A DNA stretch of 64,000 bases from the NCBI GenBank assembly GCA_030411725.1, contig MU839833.1:248001-312000 (forward strand), read 5' to 3'. Shown here piece after piece: positions 20,444-31,162 of the stretch (position 1 is its first letter; each line of letters begins with the position of its first letter). A model generated the notes under the pieces. The model saw nothing but the letters and a program-made list of their open reading frames with translations, made no database searches and had not been told where the DNA came from. A program made the translations under genes and the position numbers. This DNA is from Echria macrotheca (taxonomy: Eukaryota > Ascomycota > Sordariomycetes > Sordariales > Schizotheciaceae).

Positions 20444-21452
20444 ATGGCTTTGCTGAAGAGACTGTTTGGCCAAGTCCTGAAGGACTATCGTGAAGTGCAA
20501 GACGTTGATGCTAGCGAAGAAGCACAGTCTTTCTTGGCCGGAACCCACCCACCAAGGGAACGAACATGGATGTCCAGGGATCGGTTGCGCATCCTTCCCT
20601 GGCTTCTGAGCTTGGTTTCGCTGGTGGTAAACATGATTCTCTGGAAGTCCAATGCAGACTGTCATGAGCACTGCCCCAGCCTCGAGCCTTATTGTAGGTA
20701 CCTTGGGAATGCAATCATTGAAGTCGACTCGACTAACCCGCCATAGCACCAGCCTCGAAAGTCAGTCAGTATGTCCCAACCGTCTTCAGCTCGGGCGACA
20801 CTCGGCATCACACAGGTTACCAAGGTTGGCCTGACGACGAGAAAGATGCACTCTGGATGGACTTGTACCGATACGGAATCTCTCTCGCCGTCTCCTCTTC
20901 AGACTATGACAAGATGATTGACACGACGGAGAAAATGCCTGTCAGGGGTTTCGAACAAGATTATGTCGTCGGATTGGATGTCTTTCACCAACTCCACTGT
21001 CTAGTAAGTGCTGCTGCTCCCATGGAACCCGAACACAGCTGACGAGACACCAGAACATGATCCGAATGGGATTCTACCCGGGACGCTACAACACCTCTCT
21101 TCTAAAACCGGACGGGACCATCAACTACCTGCAGTGGGTCCATGTCGACCACTGCATTGAGTCGATCCGTCAGTCCGTCATGTGCCACGCGGACATCGCT
21201 ACCTTCACCTACAGGTGGTCGGACAAGGATAAAATCATGAAGCCGGAACTGGGGTCGACGCATATCTGCCGCAATTTCACCATTGTTCGCGAGTACGCAA
21301 TGGAAAGGAACGTCGATTGGCAAAACATCCGAGCCCATGTCGAAGACGGCGAGGTCGTCGACTACACCAACTCCGGTCCGCATCCATACGACGATCCACA
21401 TTTGGAGGAGGCCCCGGAGGGATGGAAGTATCGGAGGGAAGATCTCTTGTAG
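20444..21452 (+). CDS. UstYa-family (DUF3328) oxidase/cyclase
   Basis: Three exons (20444-20693, 20747-21003, 21054-21452) give 301 aa. One transmembrane helix (~52-70, ILPWLLSLVSLVVNMILW) follows a short cytosolic N-terminus. The lumenal part carries both signature motifs of the family: HQLHC (164-168) followed by LN, and HVDHC (199-203) leading into IESIRQSVMCHAD. In ustiloxin, phomopsin and asperipin pathways these proteins oxidatively cyclise the repeated core peptides of a Kex2-processed precursor. This gene is head-to-head with such a precursor candidate (18043-18806), the only other obvious member of a pathway here. Only one UstY homologue is present, whereas ustiloxin uses two. Start chosen at MALLKRL, 35 residues into the open frame; the intron between CL and NM is at the usual place in this family. 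Confidence 0.9.
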
Positions 21453-22510
21453 AAAAAAAGACATGGGTCGTGTTTTCGTATGTCGGTGTCAGCCTTATAT
21501 CCGGACAGTGTGACTCAAGAATGACGACATCTCCGTGCGAACCTTTTATTCCCGTGAAGGTCTCCGTTAGATCTCAGATCTTGGACCATTAAAATTGAGA
21601 ACCACGCGTTTGGTTTCTAGAACATCAAGAAAACTCTGCTTGGAGCTTGGCGGCGTCTCGGCCATTCGAGAACGGTTCCGCGAGTCCGTGGCTCGGAAAT
21701 CGCCACGCTGAAGCCTTGAATTGAGATGATGTCGGAAAAAGGTCATAGTGACACACCTGTTTGCAGCTGTTCTTAAGACCACGTTGCGAATCAAAAAGAC
21801 GAGATGAGCTCATGATGGAGACCAGGAGCTGCTCTGGGAGCGAGCTACGCAGATCTGGGGGCAGAAAGTGTTGATCCACCCTCCGCAAAGCTTGTCCGTC
21901 ACGGGCGATGCCGTGTGAGCCCGTTGGTTGGCTGGGACTTGCCCCGAGAGCCAGCGGTGACATGCATGACCTTGACTCGCATCTGCCCTCTTTGCCCTCT
22001 TGAAACGGATTTGACGCGAGCACGCAAAGGCCCGTGTTGAAGCCCAGTTCTGCGCTCTGACAGAACATGCCGGGCGAAGAATCTCGTGTCTTCTCTTTCC
22101 AGTCCCTTTCGACCGACCGTCAATCTCAGCCCAGACGCCACATCAATGGCGCTGTCGAAGGGAAAGACCCTCTACCAATCATCATAGTAACAGAGCCTCT
22201 CCCTTCATCCCACCCCCACCCGAAGCATTTGCTGGCCAAATCTGTCTTCAAGGCCTTCTTTGGAAATATGTTTACACTCTTCTCGCGATCCTGTACATCC
22301 CACAGAAACACCGCCACCAAACATCGCCAACTACCACGTCGCGAATGATATATATATCTATACAGTACGTGAAGCAACGCCGCGCTTGGATATGCATCTC
22401 TTCCGATTCCGTGCCCACGCCCAACGAGCTGGGACTTCGACGTTGGCAGCAGGACGACCCCAATACCAAATCGAAGCACCGAACGACGGCCGTCGTCGAC
22501 ACCCAGCAAA
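21453..22510. other. Intergenic region
   Basis: 3' flank of the UstYa gene and upstream region of the membrane-protein gene. Minus-strand frames 21625-22068 and 21899-22141 look like chance frames. No further pathway gene is visible. Confidence 0.5.
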
Positions 22511-22882
22511 ATGGCGGGGACCTTGATTCCGCCGTGGTACACGTCTCCCGTCCTGGAGCGCGCCGACGTCATCCTCTCGAGTTTCCTCTGGGGATTCACC
22601 ATGTGTCTCGCAATATTTGCCGGCGCCAAAGCCTACCGACAGACGTACCGATCCTGGAAGAGACGACGAAGTTTTACGCTTTACATCGTCATGATCTGGC
22701 TGGAGCTGGTGACCGGTGTCATTGTCGCCGTAGTATGTTGGTTCTACATTGAGGATTGGATCCAACCCAGGTAAGCTATCGCCCATACAGAAAGAAAGAT
22801 GTTCAGGTTGCTGAACCACATGAACCACACACACAGCTTTTGGTTCTTCTTCGGAATGCGTAGGTGGTGGGGCCCCCCCGGC

Positions 22883-22917
<35 letters not shown>

Positions 22918-23073
22918 CGCCCCCCCGCCGAGGGGGCCGCAGGGGGGCGGGGGTGGGGGGCGGATGNNNNNNNNNNCAAAAAAAAATATATTTTTTTTTT
23001 TTTTCTAAACAAAAAAAACCACCAAACATTTTTTTGTTTTTTTTGGTTTTGGGTGGGGGGCCCCCCCCCCCCC

Positions 23074-23112
<39 letters not shown>

Positions 23113-24292
23113 CCCCACCTCCTATGAGACCACATGCTGACGTGGTTCTAGTCATCATGTGGGCGATAGAGGTGAGATATATATCCCATCACCCCTGTGA
23201 AATAATTTAGCATCCTTTGATCTGACGGGATCTCTTTTCCTCCAACAGATCCAATGCCTCACGCAGATCCTCGCCAACCGAATCTCCCTCGTCCTGTACG
23301 ACCACGAAAAGGCGCGCAAGATCAAGCTCGGCGTCGCCATCGCCATCGGCCTCATCAACATCAGCGTCTTCATCGTGTGGATCCCCGCCCGGCTACAGAT
23401 TTCCGAGAAATGGATATTCGCCAACAACATCTGGGACAGGGCGGAGAAGTGCATCTTTCTCGTCATCGACCTCAGCCTCAACGCCTACTTCATGTGGCTC
23501 ATCAAGATCAAGCTGATCGCCAACGGCCTGACGAGATACCGCCTCGTCTACCGTTTCAACCTCGGCATGGTCTGTCTGTCCATCACCATTGACGTGAGTC
23601 CCTCCCTCTCCCTCCCCTGACGATCTCATCAAAGGGGTCTGGGTCAATCAAATCCACGGGGCAACGAGGCTAACATGATCCCCCCAAAAAAGGCCGCAAT
23701 AATAGGCATCATGTCCCTCCGAGATGACACGGTGTACGCAACAACCGAACCTCCACAACAACAAGAAGAAGGAAGAATCCTGTACTCACACATCTCGCGC
23801 TTTAGTTACATCCAAGCCCACGCCATGGCCTACATAATGAAACTCTACATCGAGATGAACCTGGCCGAGCTCATCGCCAAGGTGATCAAGAAGTCGAACC
23901 AGCAGCGCAACAACTCGTACGAAAACGACAACTCGTACTACTACAACAACAACGACATCGAGCAACAACCCGAACCCGAACCCAACAACGACCAGACCGA
24001 CGAGAATTATACTAGGGAATGGCGCAGAACCATCACAAAAGTCCTGAAACCGACCGTAGGAGGAGGGGGCCAAATGCACGATCTCGATACCAGTGTATTA
24101 GACGACGACGACGATGACGACGATTACCACCCGGACGTGTCTCAAGCGGCGGCAAGTGTGACCTGTCCCGAGCGGGCACATATCAGGAAGGAGAGCGGCG
24201 GCTCGAGCTCGTTGGATCCGCTGGAGAATCAGAGCAGCACATGTACATGTCACGGCACGTCTAGTCGCGATTATGCGACGACGACTGTATGA
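22511..24292 (+). CDS. Conserved fungal multi-pass membrane protein of unknown function
   Basis: Six exons (22511-22770, 22837-22859, 23152-23171, 23249-23593, 23693-23733, 23806-24292) give 391 aa. It opens MAGTLIPPWYTSPVLERAD, then about seven hydrophobic segments (for example 24-42, 55-75, the GLINISVFIVWIPARLQIS block, and CLSITIDAAIIGIMSL). This layout matches a family of fungal integral membrane proteins with no assigned role. The C-terminal ~130 residues are soluble, Asn/Gln-rich, with a run of eight Asp. The third intron (22860-23151) contains long homopolymers and ten Ns, so its length is unreliable, but the flanking 23-nt and 20-nt exons join in frame (FFFGMLIMWAIE). The fifth intron (23734-23805) was placed because splicing restores DDTVYIQAHAMAYIMKL. 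Confidence 0.82.
22872..23110. other. Homopolymer/low-complexity stretch with assembly gap
   Basis: Runs of A, C, G and T of up to ~30 bases surround ten Ns at 22967-22976. The composition is unlike anything else in the window and looks like low-quality sequence at a scaffold join rather than genomic DNA. Confidence 0.8.
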
Positions 24293-24595
24293 AATGAAAA
24301 GGAAATGATGATATGAAAACATCGAGTTATACCCAAGGCGCCCTTGTATTCAAGACTTCTCTTCTTGAGACACCCTCTATGCCCGCCCGCTGCGCTAGGT
24401 ACCTAACTGCCTAATCTGCACTTGTGATAACATTTAAGAAGTAAAACGAAGGTCTAGGAAGCTGTCGTGCCGCCTCGTTCCATGTATGTATGGATACTTC
24501 CACGGCTTGTCCCTGGGTTAAAGCTATCGAAATCGTCCGTTATCACCACACTCGCGTCTTGTCTCAACAGCATTCGGTGACCCTAATTACGGGGT
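24293..24595. other. Convergent intergenic region
   Basis: 3' flanks of the membrane-protein gene (+) and the unknown gene (-). A GGTACCTAAC motif lies near 24399. Nothing else is apparent. Confidence 0.45.
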
Positions 24596-25945
24596 TCAAC
24601 GCTTTCCTGCTCTCAATTTCCTGAGCGCCATACCCTTGGATACTTTTTTCTTGGTCGGCTGGCCCCTGGACCCTGAACATTCCGCGTGAGGCTTTTTGGC
24701 GGACTGGTCGTTCTCTGCATGTGGCTGGTCGTCCTCTGGCTGGTCGTTCTCCGACTGGTCGTTCCCCGACTCCCCGCCCTCTAGCTGCTTCATCAACTCT
24801 AGGTTCTTTAGCTGCTCCCTCAATGCCTTGGCCTCTTCCAGCAGCCCCTCCTTATATGCCTTGGCCTGTTCCCACAGCTTCTCCAGGAGTTCCAAAGATT
24901 TCGGCAGCATCTCCCGGTCGCGATTCGGCATTGGGAACCACAACGGCACTCGAGAAAAAGGCCTGTGCTTCACAAACACCCAAGAATGACATCTTATCAA
25001 AAGCTCAATCAGCATTGGCTCGAAATGCTCTCTGATCAACTCTCTGCCGAAAGACGACTCTAATAGTGTCGCCGGTTCATCGCGTAGTCGTCTCGTCTCT
25101 ACGACAACTCCCAGCATCAGCCACCAGACCTGCTCGGCGTCGGGCAGGTAGCTTGCAGTCCATTTGAAATGAAGACCGCGGAACGAGCGCCTGTTGTATG
25201 ATGGTGCTAGTGTGTAATTTAATTGCATGAAATTCTCGTTGTGCTCCATGGTGATGTGGTATGGTTCGTCCACCGTGGCCGCCACGGGTGCTACTGTTTC
25301 CCTGAGGCTTTCGCCCCAGCGATCCATCAAGCAAGTCTCCGTTGGCATTAAATATCCCATTTGGGAGAAAATGCTCCTGGACCGCAAGCTGCGGTAGAGC
25401 TGGTCCGCGAGATCTCGGTGGAATGGAACCTTTGAAAGAAAATACGCGATCTCCCAGGGAAACATGTCCCCAAATTGACGGACCTTGTGGAGATCCTCAA
25501 CGCTAATCCGCATCGGTTGGGTGCCGGCACTCATCTCGATCTGGACAATATCCGGGGGTTCTTCGGGGCCAAAAGGGATGGTGGGAGCAGCGAAGACATA
25601 TGCCTCGTTTCCCCAGTCGATGGCCGTAGAGTCTGGGACCAGGGGCTCGAGGTCCGGGTTTATCGCAATGAGTAATCTGCCCCGCAGGGGAAACTGGGTG
25701 CCCGGCTCATTGTTCACCACAAGGATGTTCTCTACACCCCGGATTCGCGGCGTGCCGGTTAGCGTCTGAGTGCCTCTCAGCCGGTCCATTCTGTTGAGAA
25801 TTGTCTGGCGGGGACGGCATGGCAGGGTGAATTTGTGATTCTGCGGTACTGAGATGGGGCTGGGGATGTAGCGCTTGTTGGGGTTCTTGTTGTACGCGGG
25901 CTTGTGCAGGCCCGAGGCGAGGGCGCACATTGCGAGGGCGGGCAT
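24596..25945 (-). CDS. Hypothetical protein with C-terminal helical and acidic-repeat region
   Basis: A single open frame of 449 aa that I do not recognise. Residues ~50-345 appear globular (Trp-, Pro- and Leu-rich, with MDRWGESLRETVAPV and WTASYLPDAEQVWWLMLGVVVE). Residues ~355-395 form a Leu/Glu/Lys-rich heptad stretch that may be a coiled coil. The next ~30 residues repeat N/D-DQ units (ENDQPEDDQPHAENDQSA), and the end is strongly basic (KKKVSKGMALRKLRAGKR), possibly a nuclear signal. No signal peptide. The first Met at 25945 is used; MDRLRG at residue 53 is an alternative start that would drop a poorly structured leader. Confidence 0.65.
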   Translation of the reverse strand: MPALAMCALASGLHKPAYNKNPNKRYIPSPISVPQNHKFTLPCRPRQTILNRMDRLRGTQTLTGTPRIRGVENILVVNNEPGTQFPLRGRLLIAINPDLEPLVPDSTAIDWGNEAYVFAAPTIPFGPEEPPDIVQIEMSAGTQPMRISVEDLHKVRQFGDMFPWEIAYFLSKVPFHRDLADQLYRSLRSRSIFSQMGYLMPTETCLMDRWGESLRETVAPVAATVDEPYHITMEHNENFMQLNYTLAPSYNRRSFRGLHFKWTASYLPDAEQVWWLMLGVVVETRRLRDEPATLLESSFGRELIREHFEPMLIELLIRCHSWVFVKHRPFSRVPLWFPMPNRDREMLPKSLELLEKLWEQAKAYKEGLLEEAKALREQLKNLELMKQLEGGESGNDQSENDQPEDDQPHAENDQSAKKPHAECSGSRGQPTKKKVSKGMALRKLRAGKR

Positions 25946-26871
25946 TTTCGGCGGTTGTACTGTGTTTGCTATGTTTGCTGTGTGTGGATGGGCGATGGGA
26001 ATGCTTGGTTGCGATGCTGGTGTGATTGCTGTGTTGGGGACTGGTTGTTTACTGTCGTTGAGAGATGCGAGGTGGGAGTTGGGGGTTTTTATGGTCGGAT
26101 GGGCTTTTGATATTTGAGGGGAAAGGGCAGGATGGCACTTGGTGATGGGAGGGTTATTGCCGGGGTGTCTGTCTCCTGGTTAACTTGACCGTGGAAGGAG
26201 CTGTCGGGGTCCTATTTCATGGAAGGTGGGGTGCCAGAACTGGCAGCCATGGCTGATGTTGTCGATCTGATCAAGAAATGGCTCAGAAATCAATGGAGCA
26301 GGAAGGCAGCCACTTGAACCAGGCCTCGAGGGAGGTGGAGCTCATTTAAGGCGAGGGAACGGTGTTGGCTGATTAGTGCCTGATTCCTTTCGGGGCCGGC
26401 GAGAAAGGAATTGCAGTAGCATGTGGATTCACATGTGAAGATCTTCACTTCGTATGTAAAGACCTAGCACTTCAGCGTCCGGTGGTCTATGAAACTGCCT
26501 TAGCTCGCCTCGGTACCTCAGGTACCTAGCTCTACATCTTGACTGTGGCCATGATGTCAGACCCATATGGCAGACTCCCAAATGCCTTTCACTTGAGTCC
26601 TACAAGGATTGGCTGTATTTACCACCCTGACAATGTACTGATTGAGGAATCAAAGCCGAGATGTCCCAACCACTCGACTTCGCACGGGTTGGCAGAAAAG
26701 GGGCAATAACAAAACGGCATTGTGACGGCAGCTGGCAGCTGCCACCAGCTGCACGCTCTCCAACAGCCAGGCGGCCCCACTTGTCTTGGCAAACTCACCT
26801 CACTTCATCCACCGGAAATGACCCAAGTTCATCACAGTTCAACAAATACAAGAAACTGCACTTTCCGCATC
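25946..26871. other. Divergent intergenic region
   Basis: Shared upstream region between the unknown gene (-) and the TRAPPC12-like gene (+). Contains a GGTACCTCAGGTACCTAG double palindrome near 26512-26530. No gene was recognised. Confidence 0.5.
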
Positions 26872-28587
26872 ATGGAACAATCATCTGAACATGCGAAAGG
26901 ACACTCGAGGACTAGGTCGGCCGTGAAAGGTAAGCGCAGTGTCGCCAGTTGAGAGGCGCAATTGCGGGGTTGAACCTGAATGCCTGGAAATGGAGCGTTT
27001 GTTCCACGAGGCAGCTGCACACTCTCGGGTTGCCGTTGCACATCGAAACAAATGTGCTTTCACATTCTCCATCTCATCAACAGACTATAGCGCCATTCAA
27101 GCAGGTGCTAACTTGGATGCAGCCACCCGCCCTCGTTCCTCGACCAAAGGCCCGCTCGATGCCGACGAGTGAGTTCCCCAGCGCTTATCCTATCTCACCC
27201 GCATCTCGCTCACCTGAAGCTCTCAGCATCCCGCCGTCCTCCTCCCCACTATCACCACAACAACCGCCGCCCCGGATGGCGCCCCCGTCATTCAATCCCC
27301 GCAGCCCCGTCGCTACGTCCCCCCTCACCCGCTCCGCAGCCGGCTCCCCCGCTCCCGGGCGCCGTCCCACGACCCGCCCCGGCCCCAGCCCAGTCCCCGG
27401 CGGTCCGCACAAGGACTTCTCCTTCCTTCTCCGGCCGGAGATATACCACCCCCTGCCGCCGAGTAACATCCCCGCCCCATTCCTCTTGAACCAACCCGCG
27501 CCGGACACGCCGATCGACGCCCTCGTCGCGGGTGGCCACTTCCGCGCGGCCGCGATAGCCGCGACAAACGCGCTCACGTCTGCCGACATTGACCCGACCG
27601 ACCATGTCCGCATCTTTGGATTGCTATATACGCGTCTTGCCTGTCTAACCCTCATCGACGCGACGGCACTGGCTGCGCAAGAGGTGAAAGCGCTCGAGGA
27701 CTTGGGGAGCGCGTTCTATCTGGATGAGGTGACGGGGGAGCATCTTGTTCCGTGGGAGTTGAGGGTCTTCAATGTGGTACGTACACCTTACTCAATCCAT
27801 TCCCTTCCTTTTTAAGAGGGGCGGATGTTAGTTCTAACGGGAGAGTACAGAGACTGCAAGCACTTGGCTTCGCCGACCACCGCCGCGAAGTCATGAGCTA
27901 TTTTGAGCTGGCGCGCGAGGGGCGTCTGAGACTGGCGGACGCGATGGCGCGGCATGATAACTCGGCAAAGGAAATGTGGCGGGAACGGATTGTGGATTTG
28001 GGCGTTAGGGTTGCGGGTGCGCTGGTGGAGATGGATGATGTTGCTGCGGCGGCGGAGCATCTTGCGTCGATGCCGGGGGAGAAGTTGGGCATGGCCAAGG
28101 CGTTGCTTTTGTTGCAGATGGGGGATGTGGACAAGGCGAGGAGGTGTGTTTCTGGCGAGAAAGATGGGGAGGTTGTGGGAAGGGTTGTGGCTGCGCTGGC
28201 GGATATGGCCGAGGGTGAGTATGGGGCTGCGTTGGCGAAGTGGGAGGAGTTGAAGGAGATGGATCTGAATGATGAGATGGTTGGGGTGAATATGGCGGTT
28301 TGTTTACTCTACGTGGGGAGGATGCAAGAGGTATGTCTTTTTTCTGTTCTACGGTTTCTTTTGGTGAGAGTGGGACTGACCGGTGCACACAGGGTAAGGT
28401 TCTCCTCGAGGACTTGGTGGCGGCTGGACGATCGTCGCATACGCTCTTGTTTAACCTGACCACCATGTACGAGCTCTGCACGGAGAAGGCCAGGACCTTG
28501 AAGCTACAGCTAGCGGAGACGGTTGCCGCGCGCTCGGGTGAGACCCTGGGTGGTTCGGAGAAGACAAATGCCGACTTCAAGCTCTGA
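26872..28587 (+). CDS. TRAPP complex subunit 12 (TRAPPC12) homologue
   Basis: Five exons (26872-26929, 27123-27168, 27227-27776, 27851-28330, 28393-28587) give 442 aa. A Pro/Ser-rich disordered N-terminus (ATRPRSSTKGPLDADD, then PPSSSPLSPQQPPP) precedes an alpha-solenoid of TPR-like helices (FRAAAIAATNAL, LHEMD-type repeats, GDVDKARR, GEYGAALAKWEEL) and the conserved end LLFNLTTMYELCTEKARTLKLQL. In metazoa and filamentous fungi TRAPPC12 belongs to the TRAPPIII tethering complex acting in Golgi/autophagy traffic; budding yeast lacks it. The first intron (193 bp) is long but ends in a textbook GCTAAC branch and CAG, and joins the leader in frame. An unspliced reading from 27117 is possible but gives a less typical N-terminus. 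Confidence 0.85.
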
Positions 28588-31162
28588 GGGCCGTGGTGTG
28601 TGAATCTCGGGAATGTGGAGTGTTGGTAGCTACGATGGATAGACTATCTGCGTCCTGGTTTTTCGTGGACAGGAAACTGAGTTGCTTCTAGGTTGGTCCT
28701 ACTTGTATTGTTTTTCATTTTCGGGTTTTCAAGAGAGGTCAGTTACAGTTACCATGGTTGGCAGTGTGTATCTTGGTTTTCCCAAGAAACAGAGGTAAAT
28801 CCCTACCGGCCTGCGCAAGAAAGAAGAAAGACAAGAACGAGGTTCGGATACAGAGGCCTTGGCGGTCGGCTTCGAGAATCTTACCCCCAGGATATCCGGT
28901 TCAGTGAGTGGCGCAGTCGGGATCAATCGACAAAGTTACGCCACGTGGGTTCGGTGTCATTGGCTCGCGGAGAGGCGTGATGCAGTGCCATGCTGTTGGT
29001 TCTGCTTGCACATGGCTTGTCGATGGGGAGCTCGCATCTCGGATTCTGTGGAGACTTGGCAGTTGTGAGCACTGAGCAGGGTGGTATGGTGCAGCACTTC
29101 CGACACATCCAAGAGCAAACTGACAGTTGGCACTGCAGTTTTTGGTGGGTTGTGAAAGACAAGGGATGGATGTTTGAATGAAGTGCAGATGGATAGGTCT
29201 TGTCGGCTTCCAGAAATAGGTGCCTTGGCTGTGGAAGGGAAGACCGTCGGGGATAGTGGGTAGGACCTAACAGTGGGAATGTGCTGTCGTTGGCACTGGC
29301 AATGACGAGGTTCATTCTCGTGTCAGCGACCGAGATTTCTACTCAGTCATCGGCCCGGAGGTCCCCAGTCTGTTGCGTTGTCGGTACGGCGGCCGCACAC
29401 TGTTGCACTCATGGTCCTTCGTGCTGACCGTCTCACTGGGCCTAGGCATCGGCAGAGAATTGCAGTAAAGACAGCGAGCGCATCAGTCAACAGCTCGTAA
29501 AATGACGGCTAATAACGGAGGGTTCACCTGCCCTTTACGCCTTTTTTATGACGTCGGTTGCTTGAGTGTTCTGGCCGATCAGGTCCAGTAATCCAACTTG
29601 GCAATGGTGAGAGGGAGGTGAGATATTCAAAGCAGCATCAGTCATGCTTGTGTCACTGACTGCCGAAAACACCCACTTTTTCGTACGAGGACGTCGGCAG
29701 TGGCTTGATCGGGGCTCCTGACACTGCGCCGGATCGTCTGAAGTTCAGAGGATATAGGCCTCGTCAGCGCCGGTAGATAAAATAGAGTCGTGGTTCAACG
29801 AGATCGACGAGGTTTGATCATTCCGGGTGGGGATCCGAGACGATAAACAACCTAAGTATGTTTCATCACGACACTCGAATGGTTCTAATAAGAGATACCC
29901 CATAGCGGTGGGAGGGACGAGACGAATCAGCCTGCTCTGGCCATGGTCGGGCGAAGCAGAGGCTGAATCCCGACGATAAGTAAACATAATATTGGTGCTT
30001 GATAAGTGGAGCTCAGCTTTCTTGTTTTCATTACCAATCGGTAGGGACCCCAGAAGTCAGCACATGCAACTGCGTAGTGGGTTGTCCTCGGCCCCGAGCG
30101 GCCTGTGGATGGCTGTCCGACACAGTCGTGGACCGGTCTGCTGTCATATTGCTGTCGTACCATGTTGATGTTGTGTCGTTTGGGAACTGCCCCGCTGCAG
30201 TCGCTGGTCTTTGTCCGGGATCTGGCATCTCATGTACCTAGGTAGGAAGCTCCTCGTGCATTTCGGGCCTCTTACTATGCGCGGTGGTAGGGCTGATGGA
30301 CCATCACGCAAATTGGGAGGCCGGTCGGTGAACCACCTGTTCTGGGTAGCTTGGGGCGACCACGTCTGCTTCCGTGGCGGTTGACAGTCCCGGCGATGAA
30401 TTGTGCTGACGTGAGTCGGCGACCGTGGAGTGGGCGAATAAAGTGTGGCCAATACCGTTACAAATCGACGACCGGCCATCAGCAAATTCTTGGTCGCGGA
30501 TTTGCGGGGTTGGAACAGTTTCTGGTTGCTGTGATTTGTCTGTCGCGTGTGTCTGTGGTACGTGAAAATTTTCCGGTCAGATGTGAGGAAGGAGCAACCA
30601 GCTGTGTCGGGACCGGTTTACAGGAAACATGTCCGAAGAACTTCGAGTAATCCGTCAACTGACGATGATCAAGGCACTGCTAACGACAAAATGACAAAAT
30701 CGGCTCTTGCGTGTCCGGGAGGCTGGTATCGGATGCACTTGGGTGGCTTCCGCGCGCTTCCGTAGCCGCGGGGACGAATGACAGTCGGGCAGTCGAGGCG
30801 CAGTCGGATGTCAAAGACTGACAAAGTTGCTGATTGCGGCAAGTCTCCCATCAGCACCGAAATAGCAGCAGAACTTTCCCCGCTGTTGTCAGGCACTGTC
30901 GTGGCTGAATCGACCAGGGCCACACCTTTCCGGACACAACATCGCAACCTGGACGACAACCCATCTCTAGTAACGACACAGTCATCATGGTTTCCACAAC
31001 ATTAAAATGGCCAGCCCATCCTTCGGTTTCAGTTCTATTCCACCATCCTCATCACCTTCACACATCAACTTCATCTCGCCTCTTTCATCGCATTTCTTTT
31101 TTCCTTTTTTTTCTTATTTCCTTTTTCTTTTTTTGTCTTCTACTTAACAAGAAAACGACAAA
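28588..31162. other. 2.6 kb gene-free stretch upstream of the cupredoxin gene
   Basis: No open frame above ~110 codons shows family features on either strand, and base composition is not AT-rich. It ends in a long CT tract just before the cupredoxin start. It could hold a large promoter, a non-coding transcript or a decayed gene; I cannot tell. Confidence 0.45.
31092..31141 (+). promoter_or_regulatory. Pyrimidine (CT) tract before the cupredoxin gene
   Basis: A ~50 bp run almost entirely of C and T ends about 20 bp before the start codon. Such tracts are common just upstream of highly expressed genes in filamentous fungi. Confidence 0.5.

Noticed and set aside
4934..21452. A single large gene cluster joining the P450, DLH-like, precursor and UstYa genes
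   Set aside because: The P450 is 11 kb away with chitinase, NmrA-like and unrelated genes in between; co-regulation evidence is needed before linking them.
22358..23158. 266-codon minus-strand frame through the N gap
   Set aside because: It depends on homopolymers and Ns and lies opposite a real membrane-protein gene.
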